Assembly: GCA_016214845.1 (NCBI GenBank)
Contig: JACRMS010000001.1
Location: 1-47,949 of the forward strand
Length of the DNA stretch: 47,949 bases
From: Nitrospirota bacterium
GTDB taxonomy: Bacteria > Nitrospirota > Thermodesulfovibrionia > UBA6902
Direction of reading: 5' to 3'
The notes below the pieces were generated by a model. It saw nothing but the letters and a program-made list of their open reading frames with translations. It searched no databases and had not been told where the DNA came from. Shown here piece after piece: positions 41,024-47,949 of this stretch. How positions within the stretch are numbered: the stretch's first letter is position 1; every line of letters begins with the position of its first letter. A program made the translations under genes and the position numbers.

Positions 41024-41806
41024 TTGAGGGATTCGTCTAAAATCATAGGGCAGGACAAATTACTCGAGAAAGAAGTATATCCGCGTCTTAAGAAGTCTAT
41101 TCCCTTTATCGTGACCGGTCAGCGAGGCATCGGCAAGAGTGAGATTATCAGATGGTCTTTTGCTCATTATTTATCAGACAAGGTCTTCTTTTCAGGGGCG
41201 CTGTCATATGGTGACATCCTGAAACTTATTGCTGAGGCTCAGGGTATCGAGGAATACAAGAAGATGAAGAACACGGATTTAGAGCGTGAGGTTATCAAAT
41301 CAAAAAAGATTGCGCTCTTTATGGACGACATAGAACGTGCGACACCGAAACTTATACATTTCCTGACAGCTTTGAACGAGACCTGGACAATATACATGAG
41401 CGGGAATGAGCCGTTCCGGGAAGAACTGAAAAGGCTGACCTGGGGCAAGCCGAAAATAAAAGTAGAGCCGATAGACACCAAGGACCGGCTGCGCCTTGCC
41501 GAATACTGCATTTCAAAGACCGGGTCAATGATTGCCGGTCACGAAATAGCGTCAAAGTCGCGCGGTGTTCCGGCCCGGGCATGGGCAATAGCAAAGGGCG
41601 AAATTGTCCGGAACGAAGGTGAGAGGGTATCAGGAGAAGAAATTAATATAGCCCCGGTGTTCCTGGTAGTCGTTGCCGGCATTATGGTTTTGCGTTATGT
41701 CGGCAAGGGAATGGGCGAGCAAGATTTATATATGCTCGGTGGTATGGGTATGGCCGCTGGTTTATTTATAAGATATTTCATATCTAAAGCAGAACGTAGT
41801 AAATGA
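41024..41806 (+). CDS. AAA ATPase with C-terminal membrane helices
   Basis: 260 residues. Walker A is TGQRGIGKSE (32-39), Walker B ALFMDDIE (Asp101-Asp102), and a sensor-like YMSGNEPFR block follows, as in ORC/Cdc6- or TniB-like AAA proteins. GVPARAWAIAKGE resembles a winged-helix lid. Two hydrophobic helices (about 209-225 and 236-252) at the C-terminus would anchor it in the membrane. The only fitting start is TTG at 41024, with GGGG 9 nt upstream; an in-frame stop lies at 41000. Its TGA overlaps the start of the YdjM-like gene. Role unknown; it could be part of the defence island or a mobile-element remnant. Confidence 0.72.
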   Translation: MRDSSKIIGQDKLLEKEVYPRLKKSIPFIVTGQRGIGKSEIIRWSFAHYLSDKVFFSGALSYGDILKLIAEAQGIEEYKKMKNTDLEREVIKSKKIALFMDDIERATPKLIHFLTALNETWTIYMSGNEPFREELKRLTWGKPKIKVEPIDTKDRLRLAEYCISKTGSMIAGHEIASKSRGVPARAWAIAKGEIVRNEGERVSGEEINIAPVFLVVVAGIMVLRYVGKGMGEQDLYMLGGMGMAAGLFIRYFISKAERSK

Positions 41807-42690
41807 CGGCCCCGACACACATAGCGTTCAGTTTAGCGACAGCGCTTTTATTCGGTGCTGAAGGATCAACCGTTCTCGGACTTGCGGCCGGCGGCGCATT
41901 GCTGCCCGACATAGACCATCCTCAAAGCGCTATTGGCCGGGTGTTCTTTTTCTTTTCTATTCCGCTTAATAAATATTTCGGACATCGAGGCTTTATTCAC
42001 TCCGTCATCTTGTGGCTGCCGCTTACGGTATTAGGATCCTTTTTCTTTAAACCAATGCTATACCTTGGAATGGGCGCATTGTCTCACTGTCTCCTTGATT
42101 GTCTGAACATCTCAGGCGTTGCGCTTCTCAAACCGGTAACGGAAAAGATCTTTGTTCTTGCTTCTCAGAGGTACAGGATCGGCACAGGATCCCGTCAGGA
42201 GTTTATTCTTATGATGGCACTCGGTTTTGTAGGCTGGGGCGGCGGGTACATCGGGAGCCAGGGCGGTATAAGGACGATGCTTCAAGCTTTCATGGGTAAT
42301 TATCAGATGGCCGTTGACCGGTATAAACGGGAAGGCACTAAGCAATGTTATTTTGAAGGTAAGCTACGATTAGCAGACGGCAATATCAAAGAGGGATCCT
42401 GGCTTGTGATCGGGACGGAAGGATCCGGACCATTTACGCCGCTTGCTGTATATGACAGGGAAGAAAATAAAATTATTCATGTCCCGGATCAGGCGGAGTT
42501 TCTTAAGGCTAAGATCAAAGTAACAGAAAAAGATTGGCATACCTTAAAACTGTCCGGGCCGTCGCAACTGACAAAGGGGACTGTTTATTTTAAGCCGGGG
42601 AGTAAGTGGCATATTGCGAAGGAAGGGGAGTATGTTTTTGGGGTTTTGCAGTATGAGGGGGATGTAACTTTGAAGCCGTCAACGTTGTAG
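41803..42690 (+). CDS. YdjM-like membrane-bound metal-dependent hydrolase family protein
   Basis: 295 residues. The N-terminal two-thirds match the YdjM/DUF457 family: MTAPTHIAFSLATALLFG, LLPDIDHPQSAIGR, GHRGFIHSVI, GALSHCLLDCLN. These supply the His/Asp residues thought to bind metal between membrane helices. The C-terminal 110 residues (from about 185) are soluble and beta-rich (GKLRLADGNIKEGSWLVIGT, TVYFKPGSKWHIAKEGEYVF), an extension not usual for YdjM. The ATGA overlap with the AAA gene shows tight coupling. Such genes are often carried by conjugative elements. Confidence 0.82.
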   Translation: MTAPTHIAFSLATALLFGAEGSTVLGLAAGGALLPDIDHPQSAIGRVFFFFSIPLNKYFGHRGFIHSVILWLPLTVLGSFFFKPMLYLGMGALSHCLLDCLNISGVALLKPVTEKIFVLASQRYRIGTGSRQEFILMMALGFVGWGGGYIGSQGGIRTMLQAFMGNYQMAVDRYKREGTKQCYFEGKLRLADGNIKEGSWLVIGTEGSGPFTPLAVYDREENKIIHVPDQAEFLKAKIKVTEKDWHTLKLSGPSQLTKGTVYFKPGSKWHIAKEGEYVFGVLQYEGDVTLKPSTL

Positions 42691-43109
42691 TATATTTAAA
42701 GATTACCTATATGTATCTTCAAACTTTATTGATATCGAATATTAATAACTGTTCGCATGTATCAATAAATTCAATTATGATCCTGGGGGCTTGATTTATT
42801 CCTGAAAGAGAGAGGTTCGGATCACTGATTGAATCTGTACTACGGCATGAAAGACGCGTTTTTGAAAATCATAACGTCTGCCGTCTTTGTTAAATCTATT
42901 TACAAATTTATTTTCAATGATAGTCCCTGTACTAATTGCTCTGAACTTATTTACGAATTACGGATTTCAGCCGGAGTTCCTTTAAAAAAGGAATAGATTC
43001 AAGAAGCCTTGATTGTTGTTGCTAAGTTCTCCCTAAAAAGTCTTATGACAGCACTTTTTGAAAAATATAGATTATATCTGTAATTGCCCGTATCAGATGT
43101 ATCTTGTCT
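42691..43109. other. 419-bp AT-rich gap, no supported gene
   Basis: A minus-strand frame (about 42795-42965) reads KFRAISTGTIIENKFVNRFN with KDGRRYDFQKRVFHAVVQIQ after it. It has no start codon and a TAA just upstream, so it may be a remnant of an acquired gene. No RNA gene or clear terminator is seen. Confidence 0.35.
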
Positions 43110-44315
43110 TTACTCATGACGAAGAGCATCAATGGGGTCAAGTCTGGCTGCACGTCTTGCCGGAAAGAAACCGAAGATCACACCAATCACAGCAGAAAAC
43201 AGGAAGGAAAGCAGGTTGATACCAGGATTGAAGATGTATGGAACCTGCATAAGTCGAGCTACGACAATCGAAGCTGCTGTCGCCAGAGCGATGCCGACCA
43301 ATCCACCCAGCGATGAGAGCACCACAGCTTCCACGAGGAATTGTGTGAGCACATCATTCTCAAGAGCGCCGATGGCGAGTCGAACACCGATCTCACGGGT
43401 TCGCTCTGTGACTGACACAAGCATAATATTCATGATGCCGATGCCGCCGACAAGGAGGCTGACTGCCGCAACCGCTCCCAACAATGTCGTAAGCAATTGA
43501 GTGGTGCCGGTGAGCATTTTTGTGATCTCCTTCATGTCCATCACATTAAAGTTATCATCATCGCTCGCTGAAAGATGACGCCTCTCCCGCATTAATCTTC
43601 TGATATCACTCTGGGCTTTTTCAGTTGATGAGCCTTGCTGGACAGAAATCTGAATAAGACCGACATCCTGATTGCCAGAGATACGCCGATGAAAGGTGCT
43701 CAAAGAAATAACCACAATATCATCCTGATCCATGCCCATAGTGCTCTGGCCTTTTGCTTCCAACACCCCTATTACATCACACGAAAGTTTTTGCAGACGA
43801 ATCTTTTCCCCTAAAGCCCCTTGCCCGCCGAACAGTTTTTTGCGGACTGTCTCCCCAATAATACATACCGCCGCGCCGCTGCGTAACTCGCTCTCACTGA
43901 ATTCCCTGCCCGCCCCGATAGACCTGTTTGTTACCTTTAAATATTGATTATCGGTTCCAGTCACCTGAGTTGTCCAATTTTGGTTGCCGAATATGGCCAT
44001 AATTGACTGCGACGATACCGGCGCCACAGCAGCAATTGAGCTGATTTCCTTTGCAATAGCATCAGCATCGTTTTCTTTGAATGGAATATTGCCGGTAGAC
44101 TGACCGGGCCCCAACCTCTTTCCTGGACTTATCATCAGCATATTGCTGCCCATGCTTGCGATCTGTTGCTGGATCTGGGCCGTGGCTCCTCCGCCGATGG
44201 TAACCATTGTAATTACTGCTGCCACGCCTATGACAATACCAAGTACAGTAAGAAATGATCGCAGGATATTGCGTCTGATTTCCCGTAAAGCCAGCAATAT
44301 TGTGTTCCACAACAT
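43110..44315 (-). CDS. MacB-type ABC transporter permease (FtsX/MacB_PCD)
   Basis: 401 residues. N-terminal helix (ILRSFLTVLGIVIGVAAVIT), a large periplasmic MacB_PCD domain (about 45-270, with GNIPFKENDADAI and VTGTDNQYLKV), then three C-terminal helices around VSLLVGGIGIMNIMLVS, VEAVVLSSLGGLVGIAL and FLFSAVIGVIFGFFPARRAA. In MacB this domain is fused to the ATPase; here it is a separate protein whose start overlaps the ATPase stop by one base. It forms the inner membrane part of a tripartite pump using mechanical transmission. Substrate unknown (macrolides, peptides or toxins in relatives). Confidence 0.93.
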   Translation of the reverse strand: MLWNTILLALREIRRNILRSFLTVLGIVIGVAAVITMVTIGGGATAQIQQQIASMGSNMLMISPGKRLGPGQSTGNIPFKENDADAIAKEISSIAAVAPVSSQSIMAIFGNQNWTTQVTGTDNQYLKVTNRSIGAGREFSESELRSGAAVCIIGETVRKKLFGGQGALGEKIRLQKLSCDVIGVLEAKGQSTMGMDQDDIVVISLSTFHRRISGNQDVGLIQISVQQGSSTEKAQSDIRRLMRERRHLSASDDDNFNVMDMKEITKMLTGTTQLLTTLLGAVAAVSLLVGGIGIMNIMLVSVTERTREIGVRLAIGALENDVLTQFLVEAVVLSSLGGLVGIALATAASIVVARLMQVPYIFNPGINLLSFLFSAVIGVIFGFFPARRAARLDPIDALRHE

Positions 44316-45052
44316 TATTGGGGCCTCCCTTTTTGCTCGTCCGACGAGACCAGACCGTCCAGGAAATGGATGATGTGCTTTGCGTAGGCTGCCATATCCA
44401 ACTCGTGGGTAATCATGATAATGGTAATCCCCTGGTTGATGTTCAACGAATTCAGCAATTCCATGATCTCCCGGCTTCGGGCAGTATCCAGGTTGCCTGT
44501 GGGCTCGTCTGCAAGGAGCACGGCCGGTTCTGTGACAATAGCGCGAGCGATAGCGACCCTCTGTTGCTGTCCACCTGAAAGCTCACCTGGAGTATGAGAC
44601 TCCCATCCCTTGAGTCCCACAATATCCAGAGCTTTAAGTGCTTGCTCTCTCCGCTGGTGTGCGGGGGCACCCCGATAGATTAGAGGGAGTTCTACGTTCT
44701 CAAGCGCAGAGGTACGGTTCAAGAGGTTGTACCCCTGAAATACGAACCCCTGGTAATAACGTCGCAGCAGGGCCCGCTGATTGCGGGACAGTTGTCCGAC
44801 ATCGACATCCCTGAACATATAAGTCCCGGCGGTTGGCGTGTCGAGGCACCCGAGGATGTTCATACAGGTAGATTTCCCCGATCCGCTCGGCCCCATTATA
44901 GCAACAAACTCCCCCTCATCGATGTGAAGATCGATACCTCGAAGGGCCTGCATTGATGCATACCCTTTACCATAGACTTTGGTTACTCCTCTGAATTCGA
45001 TGAGGTGTTGTTCCGATTTACTAGCTTTTTGTTGCGCACCACCGGTTTTCAT
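44315..45052 (-). CDS. MacB/LolD-type ABC transporter ATPase
   Basis: 245 residues. Walker A GPSGSGKST, Q loop FVFQGYNLL, signature LSGGQQQRVAIARAIV, Walker B VLLADEPTGNLD and switch His in MITHELD are intact. It powers the FtsX-type permease encoded next. Its ATG overlaps the MacA stop (ATGA). The short N-terminal tail (MKTGGAQQKASKSEQH) is not conserved in the family. Confidence 0.94.
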   Translation of the reverse strand: MKTGGAQQKASKSEQHLIEFRGVTKVYGKGYASMQALRGIDLHIDEGEFVAIMGPSGSGKSTCMNILGCLDTPTAGTYMFRDVDVGQLSRNQRALLRRYYQGFVFQGYNLLNRTSALENVELPLIYRGAPAHQRREQALKALDIVGLKGWESHTPGELSGGQQQRVAIARAIVTEPAVLLADEPTGNLDTARSREIMELLNSLNINQGITIIMITHELDMAAYAKHIIHFLDGLVSSDEQKGRPQ

Positions 45053-46335
45053 TTAGCACCTGTAATAAGATCGACCGCAACCTCCATACCGGGTTGGATG
45101 TCTCCGGTCAGTATTTCCGTCATGCGTCCGCTTGTTGAGCCCGTCGTGACAGAGACGGGGGACAGTTGTCCGTTCTTTAATATCCAGACCCTTTGCTGCT
45201 TTCCGTTGGTTGTTATGTCAATGCGCTGTTGGGTTCCGCTGGGCGGACGTGGGAGAAGGGAGCCGACCAAACCAGTGGAGGACTTTTCTTCCTGCTGTAC
45301 GGGCGGTGTAAAACGAATTGCTGCGCTTGGTACCAGGATCGGATTTTCGATTTGTTTTACTGTTATGTCCGCAGTAGCCGTCATTCCCGGACGAAGGGAC
45401 AAATCCGTGTTGTTGACTTTCAGCACGGTCTCGTAGGTCACGACCCCTGACGTCGTTGTTGAAGCGTAGCGGGCCTGAGTAATCCGTGCTTCGAAAGTGC
45501 GATTAGGATAGGCAGAAACGCTGAAAGTTGCTTTCTGGCCCTCCTGCACTTTGCCCACGTCAGCTTCATCTACATTCACGTGCAGTTCCATTTGCTTCAG
45601 GTCTTCGGCAAGAGTGAACAGCACAGGAGCTTGAAAGGATGCTGCCACGGTCTGCCCCGGCTCTATGTTGCGTGTCAGAACAACGCCATTGATTGGCGAC
45701 CGAATAATAGATTTGGAGAGGTCTGTCTCATTTGCCTGAAGAGTGGCCTGGGCCTCGGTGACAGTAGCTATGGCGCTGGCTGCATCGGCCTTTGCCCGTT
45801 CAAAGGCCGCGTCTGCAGCATCCATCTCAGCTTGCGAGGGGACTTTACCATTGCTCAGTTCTTTCACTTTTTGAAGTTGTGAAAGTTTAGCCCGCGTTTC
45901 CGCAACAGTCGCCTGAGTTTGCAAGACCTTTGCCTTTGCTGACTCCAATGCAGCTTTGGATTGGGTTAATTGTGCTTCGAGTTTTAGAGTATCCAGCCTG
46001 GCCAGGACCTGGCCGATTTTTACTCTGTCGTTGTAGTTGACTTCGACGCTTTTGATTATACCGGATAATTCGCTGCCTACACTGACCGTGTTTGTAGGCT
46101 GCAAGGTGCCGGTTGCGGTGACAATGACCGTAAGTTCTCCGCGTCGGACTTGCTCGGTTTTGTATTGTGGTACGGTTGTCTTTCCTGCCGCTTTCCACAT
46201 GATTACGGCTGCCACTGCTAAAATTGCCACTAAGGCAATGACAAGATATCGCTTCAGACCCTTGCTGAACATAGGGGCGTGGTGCAGTCCCAGGGTCTCT
46301 GTAATATCCGATTCCGGCTCAATTTTCGATTTCAT
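45049..46335 (-). CDS. macA: MacA-type periplasmic adaptor (membrane fusion protein)
   Basis: About 428 residues. One N-terminal membrane helix (LVIALVAILAVAAVIMW) is followed by the lipoyl half-motif GTLQPTNTVSVGSELSGIIK, a long coiled-coil hairpin rich in Ala/Gln/Lys (AALESAKAKVLQTQATVAET), the second lipoyl half NGVVLTRNIEPGQTV, and beta-barrel and membrane-proximal domains. The frame opens at a TTG (46353), but GGAG 7 nt before the ATG at 46335 favours that start. It links the MacB-like inner membrane pump with the outer membrane factor encoded just upstream. Confidence 0.92.
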   Translation of the reverse strand: MKSKIEPESDITETLGLHHAPMFSKGLKRYLVIALVAILAVAAVIMWKAAGKTTVPQYKTEQVRRGELTVIVTATGTLQPTNTVSVGSELSGIIKSVEVNYNDRVKIGQVLARLDTLKLEAQLTQSKAALESAKAKVLQTQATVAETRAKLSQLQKVKELSNGKVPSQAEMDAADAAFERAKADAASAIATVTEAQATLQANETDLSKSIIRSPINGVVLTRNIEPGQTVAASFQAPVLFTLAEDLKQMELHVNVDEADVGKVQEGQKATFSVSAYPNRTFEARITQARYASTTTSGVVTYETVLKVNNTDLSLRPGMTATADITVKQIENPILVPSAAIRFTPPVQQEEKSSTGLVGSLLPRPPSGTQQRIDITTNGKQQRVWILKNGQLSPVSVTTGSTSGRMTEILTGDIQPGMEVAVDLITGAK

Positions 46336-46356
46336 TTCTCTTCTCCATTTCAAAAG

Positions 46357-47820
46357 CTATTTCTTTTCAGCAGGATCCATTGATGTCCAACCGCCTCCAA
46401 AGGCTTTGTACAGGCGGACCAGGTTAGAGGTTACGGTTCCGCTGCTCTGGGCCAGTTGATCCTGAAAGGTGAGTAGTGAGCGCTGCGCCTCCAAGACATT
46501 ATTAAAATCAGTCAGCCCACTCTGGTACTTGTATTTTGCAAGCTCAACAGCTTTTTGGGCCGCCTGTGCTGCCTCTTGAAGATTATCCCTTCTGTTTTGC
46601 TCTTCCGCGTAGGCGACGAGAGCGTTTTCCACATTTTCCAGTGCACTGAGAATGGCAGCTTCATACTTATTCAATGCCTGCTCATGAAGCGCTGACTGCA
46701 CTTCTATGTTTTGTCGGATAGACCCGCCCTTGAAGATCGCCCACGTGATTCCGGGTCCAAAGCTTGATGACCACGTTTGTGAGGCGGGAGAGGTACTCAC
46801 TTTCAATGTTTCGATTCCGATGGATCCACTTAAGGTTAACTTGGGGTAGAGGTCTGCGGTGGCCACGCCGATCCTTGCTGATTGAGCAGCCAATTCGCGC
46901 TCTGCTCTTCGCACATCCGGCCGGTTTCTAAGAACATCGGCCGGTACGCCTATTGCAAGCTTAAGGGGAATAACCGGAATTGACACTTGCTGCTCCAGTA
47001 GACTATGTACCTTTCCAGGTTGTTCTCCCAGTAAAACAGCAATACGGTTCAATGCCTCTTCCTTCCCGGTGCGAAGGGTTGGCAGCGAGGCTCGGGTGTT
47101 CTCGCTGTTATAACGTGCCTGCTGTACTGATAGTTCATCACTCAGCCCTGCCTCATATCGCCATAAGGTCAACTGGTAGGTTTCGTTTTGTGTTTCCAGA
47201 TTACCTTCCGCAATAGCCAATCGTGATTGAAACGTTCTCAGATCGATGTAGTTTACAGCTACTTCAGCGAGGAGAGAGACCACCACATCGCGCAAATCCT
47301 CCTGACTGGCTCCGACATCTGCTTCAGCAGCCTCGACGGAACGTCGAACACCGCCAAAGATGTCAATTTCCCAACCTGCGTCAAAGCTTGCTGTATAAAG
47401 GTCACTTGTTTCGCTGGTCCTGTTAGTCCCGGTATCTTTACTGCTTTCAGTCCAAGTTGCAGAGCCTACGGCATCGAAGGTCGGGAATAGACCGGCCTTG
47501 GCTATACCCCGGCGAGCGCGAGATTCACGAACCCGCGCCCGTGCCTTCTTTAGGTCGAGGTTGCCCGACACAGCACGATCGATCAGGCTGGAGAGTGCAG
47601 GATCGTTGAGCGCAAGCCACCACGCAGCCAGCGTCTTGGGATCCATCTCCCCGGCGATCAGACCGCTTTTTAGTTCGCTGTGCCATGTCGTGGCTAATGA
47701 TGTGTCAGGCCTGACATAATCTGGCCCAACAGTTACGCAACCAGTCATTATCAGTACCACTGGTATCCATGAAAGACGCGAAAGATAACTAATATAAGTC
47801 TTTTTGTATAAAAAACTCAT
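46357..47820 (-). CDS. Outer membrane efflux lipoprotein (NodT/TolC family)
   Basis: 487 residues. The signal sequence ends in lipobox LIMTGC, so Cys28 would be lipidated. GPDYVRPDT and TWHSEL near the start and two duplicated OEP repeats (YTASFDAGWEIDIFGGVRRS, then WSSSFGPGITWAIFKGGSI) with long helices are typical of NodT-type outer membrane factors (OprM-like). It forms the exit duct for the MacA/MacB pump. It is the first gene of the operon; the 129 bp after 47820 carry its promoter region, where I see no clear consensus hexamers. Confidence 0.93.
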   Translation of the reverse strand: MSFLYKKTYISYLSRLSWIPVVLIMTGCVTVGPDYVRPDTSLATTWHSELKSGLIAGEMDPKTLAAWWLALNDPALSSLIDRAVSGNLDLKKARARVRESRARRGIAKAGLFPTFDAVGSATWTESSKDTGTNRTSETSDLYTASFDAGWEIDIFGGVRRSVEAAEADVGASQEDLRDVVVSLLAEVAVNYIDLRTFQSRLAIAEGNLETQNETYQLTLWRYEAGLSDELSVQQARYNSENTRASLPTLRTGKEEALNRIAVLLGEQPGKVHSLLEQQVSIPVIPLKLAIGVPADVLRNRPDVRRAERELAAQSARIGVATADLYPKLTLSGSIGIETLKVSTSPASQTWSSSFGPGITWAIFKGGSIRQNIEVQSALHEQALNKYEAAILSALENVENALVAYAEEQNRRDNLQEAAQAAQKAVELAKYKYQSGLTDFNNVLEAQRSLLTFQDQLAQSSGTVTSNLVRLYKAFGGGWTSMDPAEKK

Positions 47821-47949
47821 AGTTTTCCTTTTAAAGGTCTTGCCACCTTGGTTCGTCTTAAAAATGTTTTCTTCCCGGACTCAGCCTGTACTTTGTGTAT
47901 CCCGGCCAGCGAAAATTGCACAACATGGTCTGCATATTTCTCAATATCT

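Noticed and set aside
42795-42965. Minus-strand open frame as a real gene
   Set aside because: No start codon and an upstream stop in the same frame; described only as a possible remnant.

Overview
The window looks like a chromosomal segment of an uncultured anaerobic or microaerophilic Gram-negative bacterium. The Gram-negative cell plan is supported by BamD, signal peptidase II, a class A penicillin-binding protein, a MacA/MacB-type pump and an outer membrane factor. The mix of a CbbQ/CbbO pair, cytochrome P460, a tetraheme cytochrome/FeS/NrfD module and many sensor kinases would fit Nitrospirota or a neighbouring phylum. That placement is inference from gene content, not a phylogeny.

Layout. 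1-3.2 kb: start of a secreted Cys-rich repeat protein, a histidine kinase/response regulator pair and a small TPR protein. 3.3-12 kb: housekeeping genes (PBP1A, ileS, lspA, tsaD, precorrin-2 dehydrogenase, bamD) with a perfect parS-like 16-mer beside tsaD. 12.2-16.8 kb: CbbQ/CbbO-type ATPase and VWA partner, a class V aminotransferase and a small membrane protein. 16.8-21.9 kb: uvrA, a P460 cytochrome and hflX, which appears to lack a standard start codon. 22-24.4 kb: a Fic protein and a Bro-N protein, probably acquired. 24.6-27.3 kb: polA. 27.4-30.4 kb: a promoter, a tetraheme cytochrome c/FeS/NrfD operon and a terminator. 30.4-31.8 kb: APS kinase plus sulfotransferase. 32-36.8 kb: a UvrD-type helicase convergent with an SBP/histidine-kinase pair whose kinase has lost the phosphoacceptor His. 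37-37.8 kb: exonuclease III.

37.8-42.7 kb is an accessory island. It holds a HTH/nucleotidyltransferase toxin-antitoxin-like pair bracketed by two truncated serine-recombinase fragments, then a two-gene operon of a ThsB-like TIR protein and a second protein with a TIR-like N-terminus fused to a RipA-like membrane domain, then a membrane-anchored AAA ATPase coupled to a YdjM-like membrane protein. The TIR/TIR-TM pair is the best candidate for an undescribed system: a Thoeris-like defence module with a membrane effector and no ThsA. 43.1-47.8 kb is a four-gene efflux operon (outer membrane factor, MacA, split MacB).

Three copies of a roughly 150-bp near-palindromic element lie in intergenic sites (10.5, 19.5 and 36.8 kb). 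Two have almost identical cores that sit in opposite orientation relative to a conserved flank.
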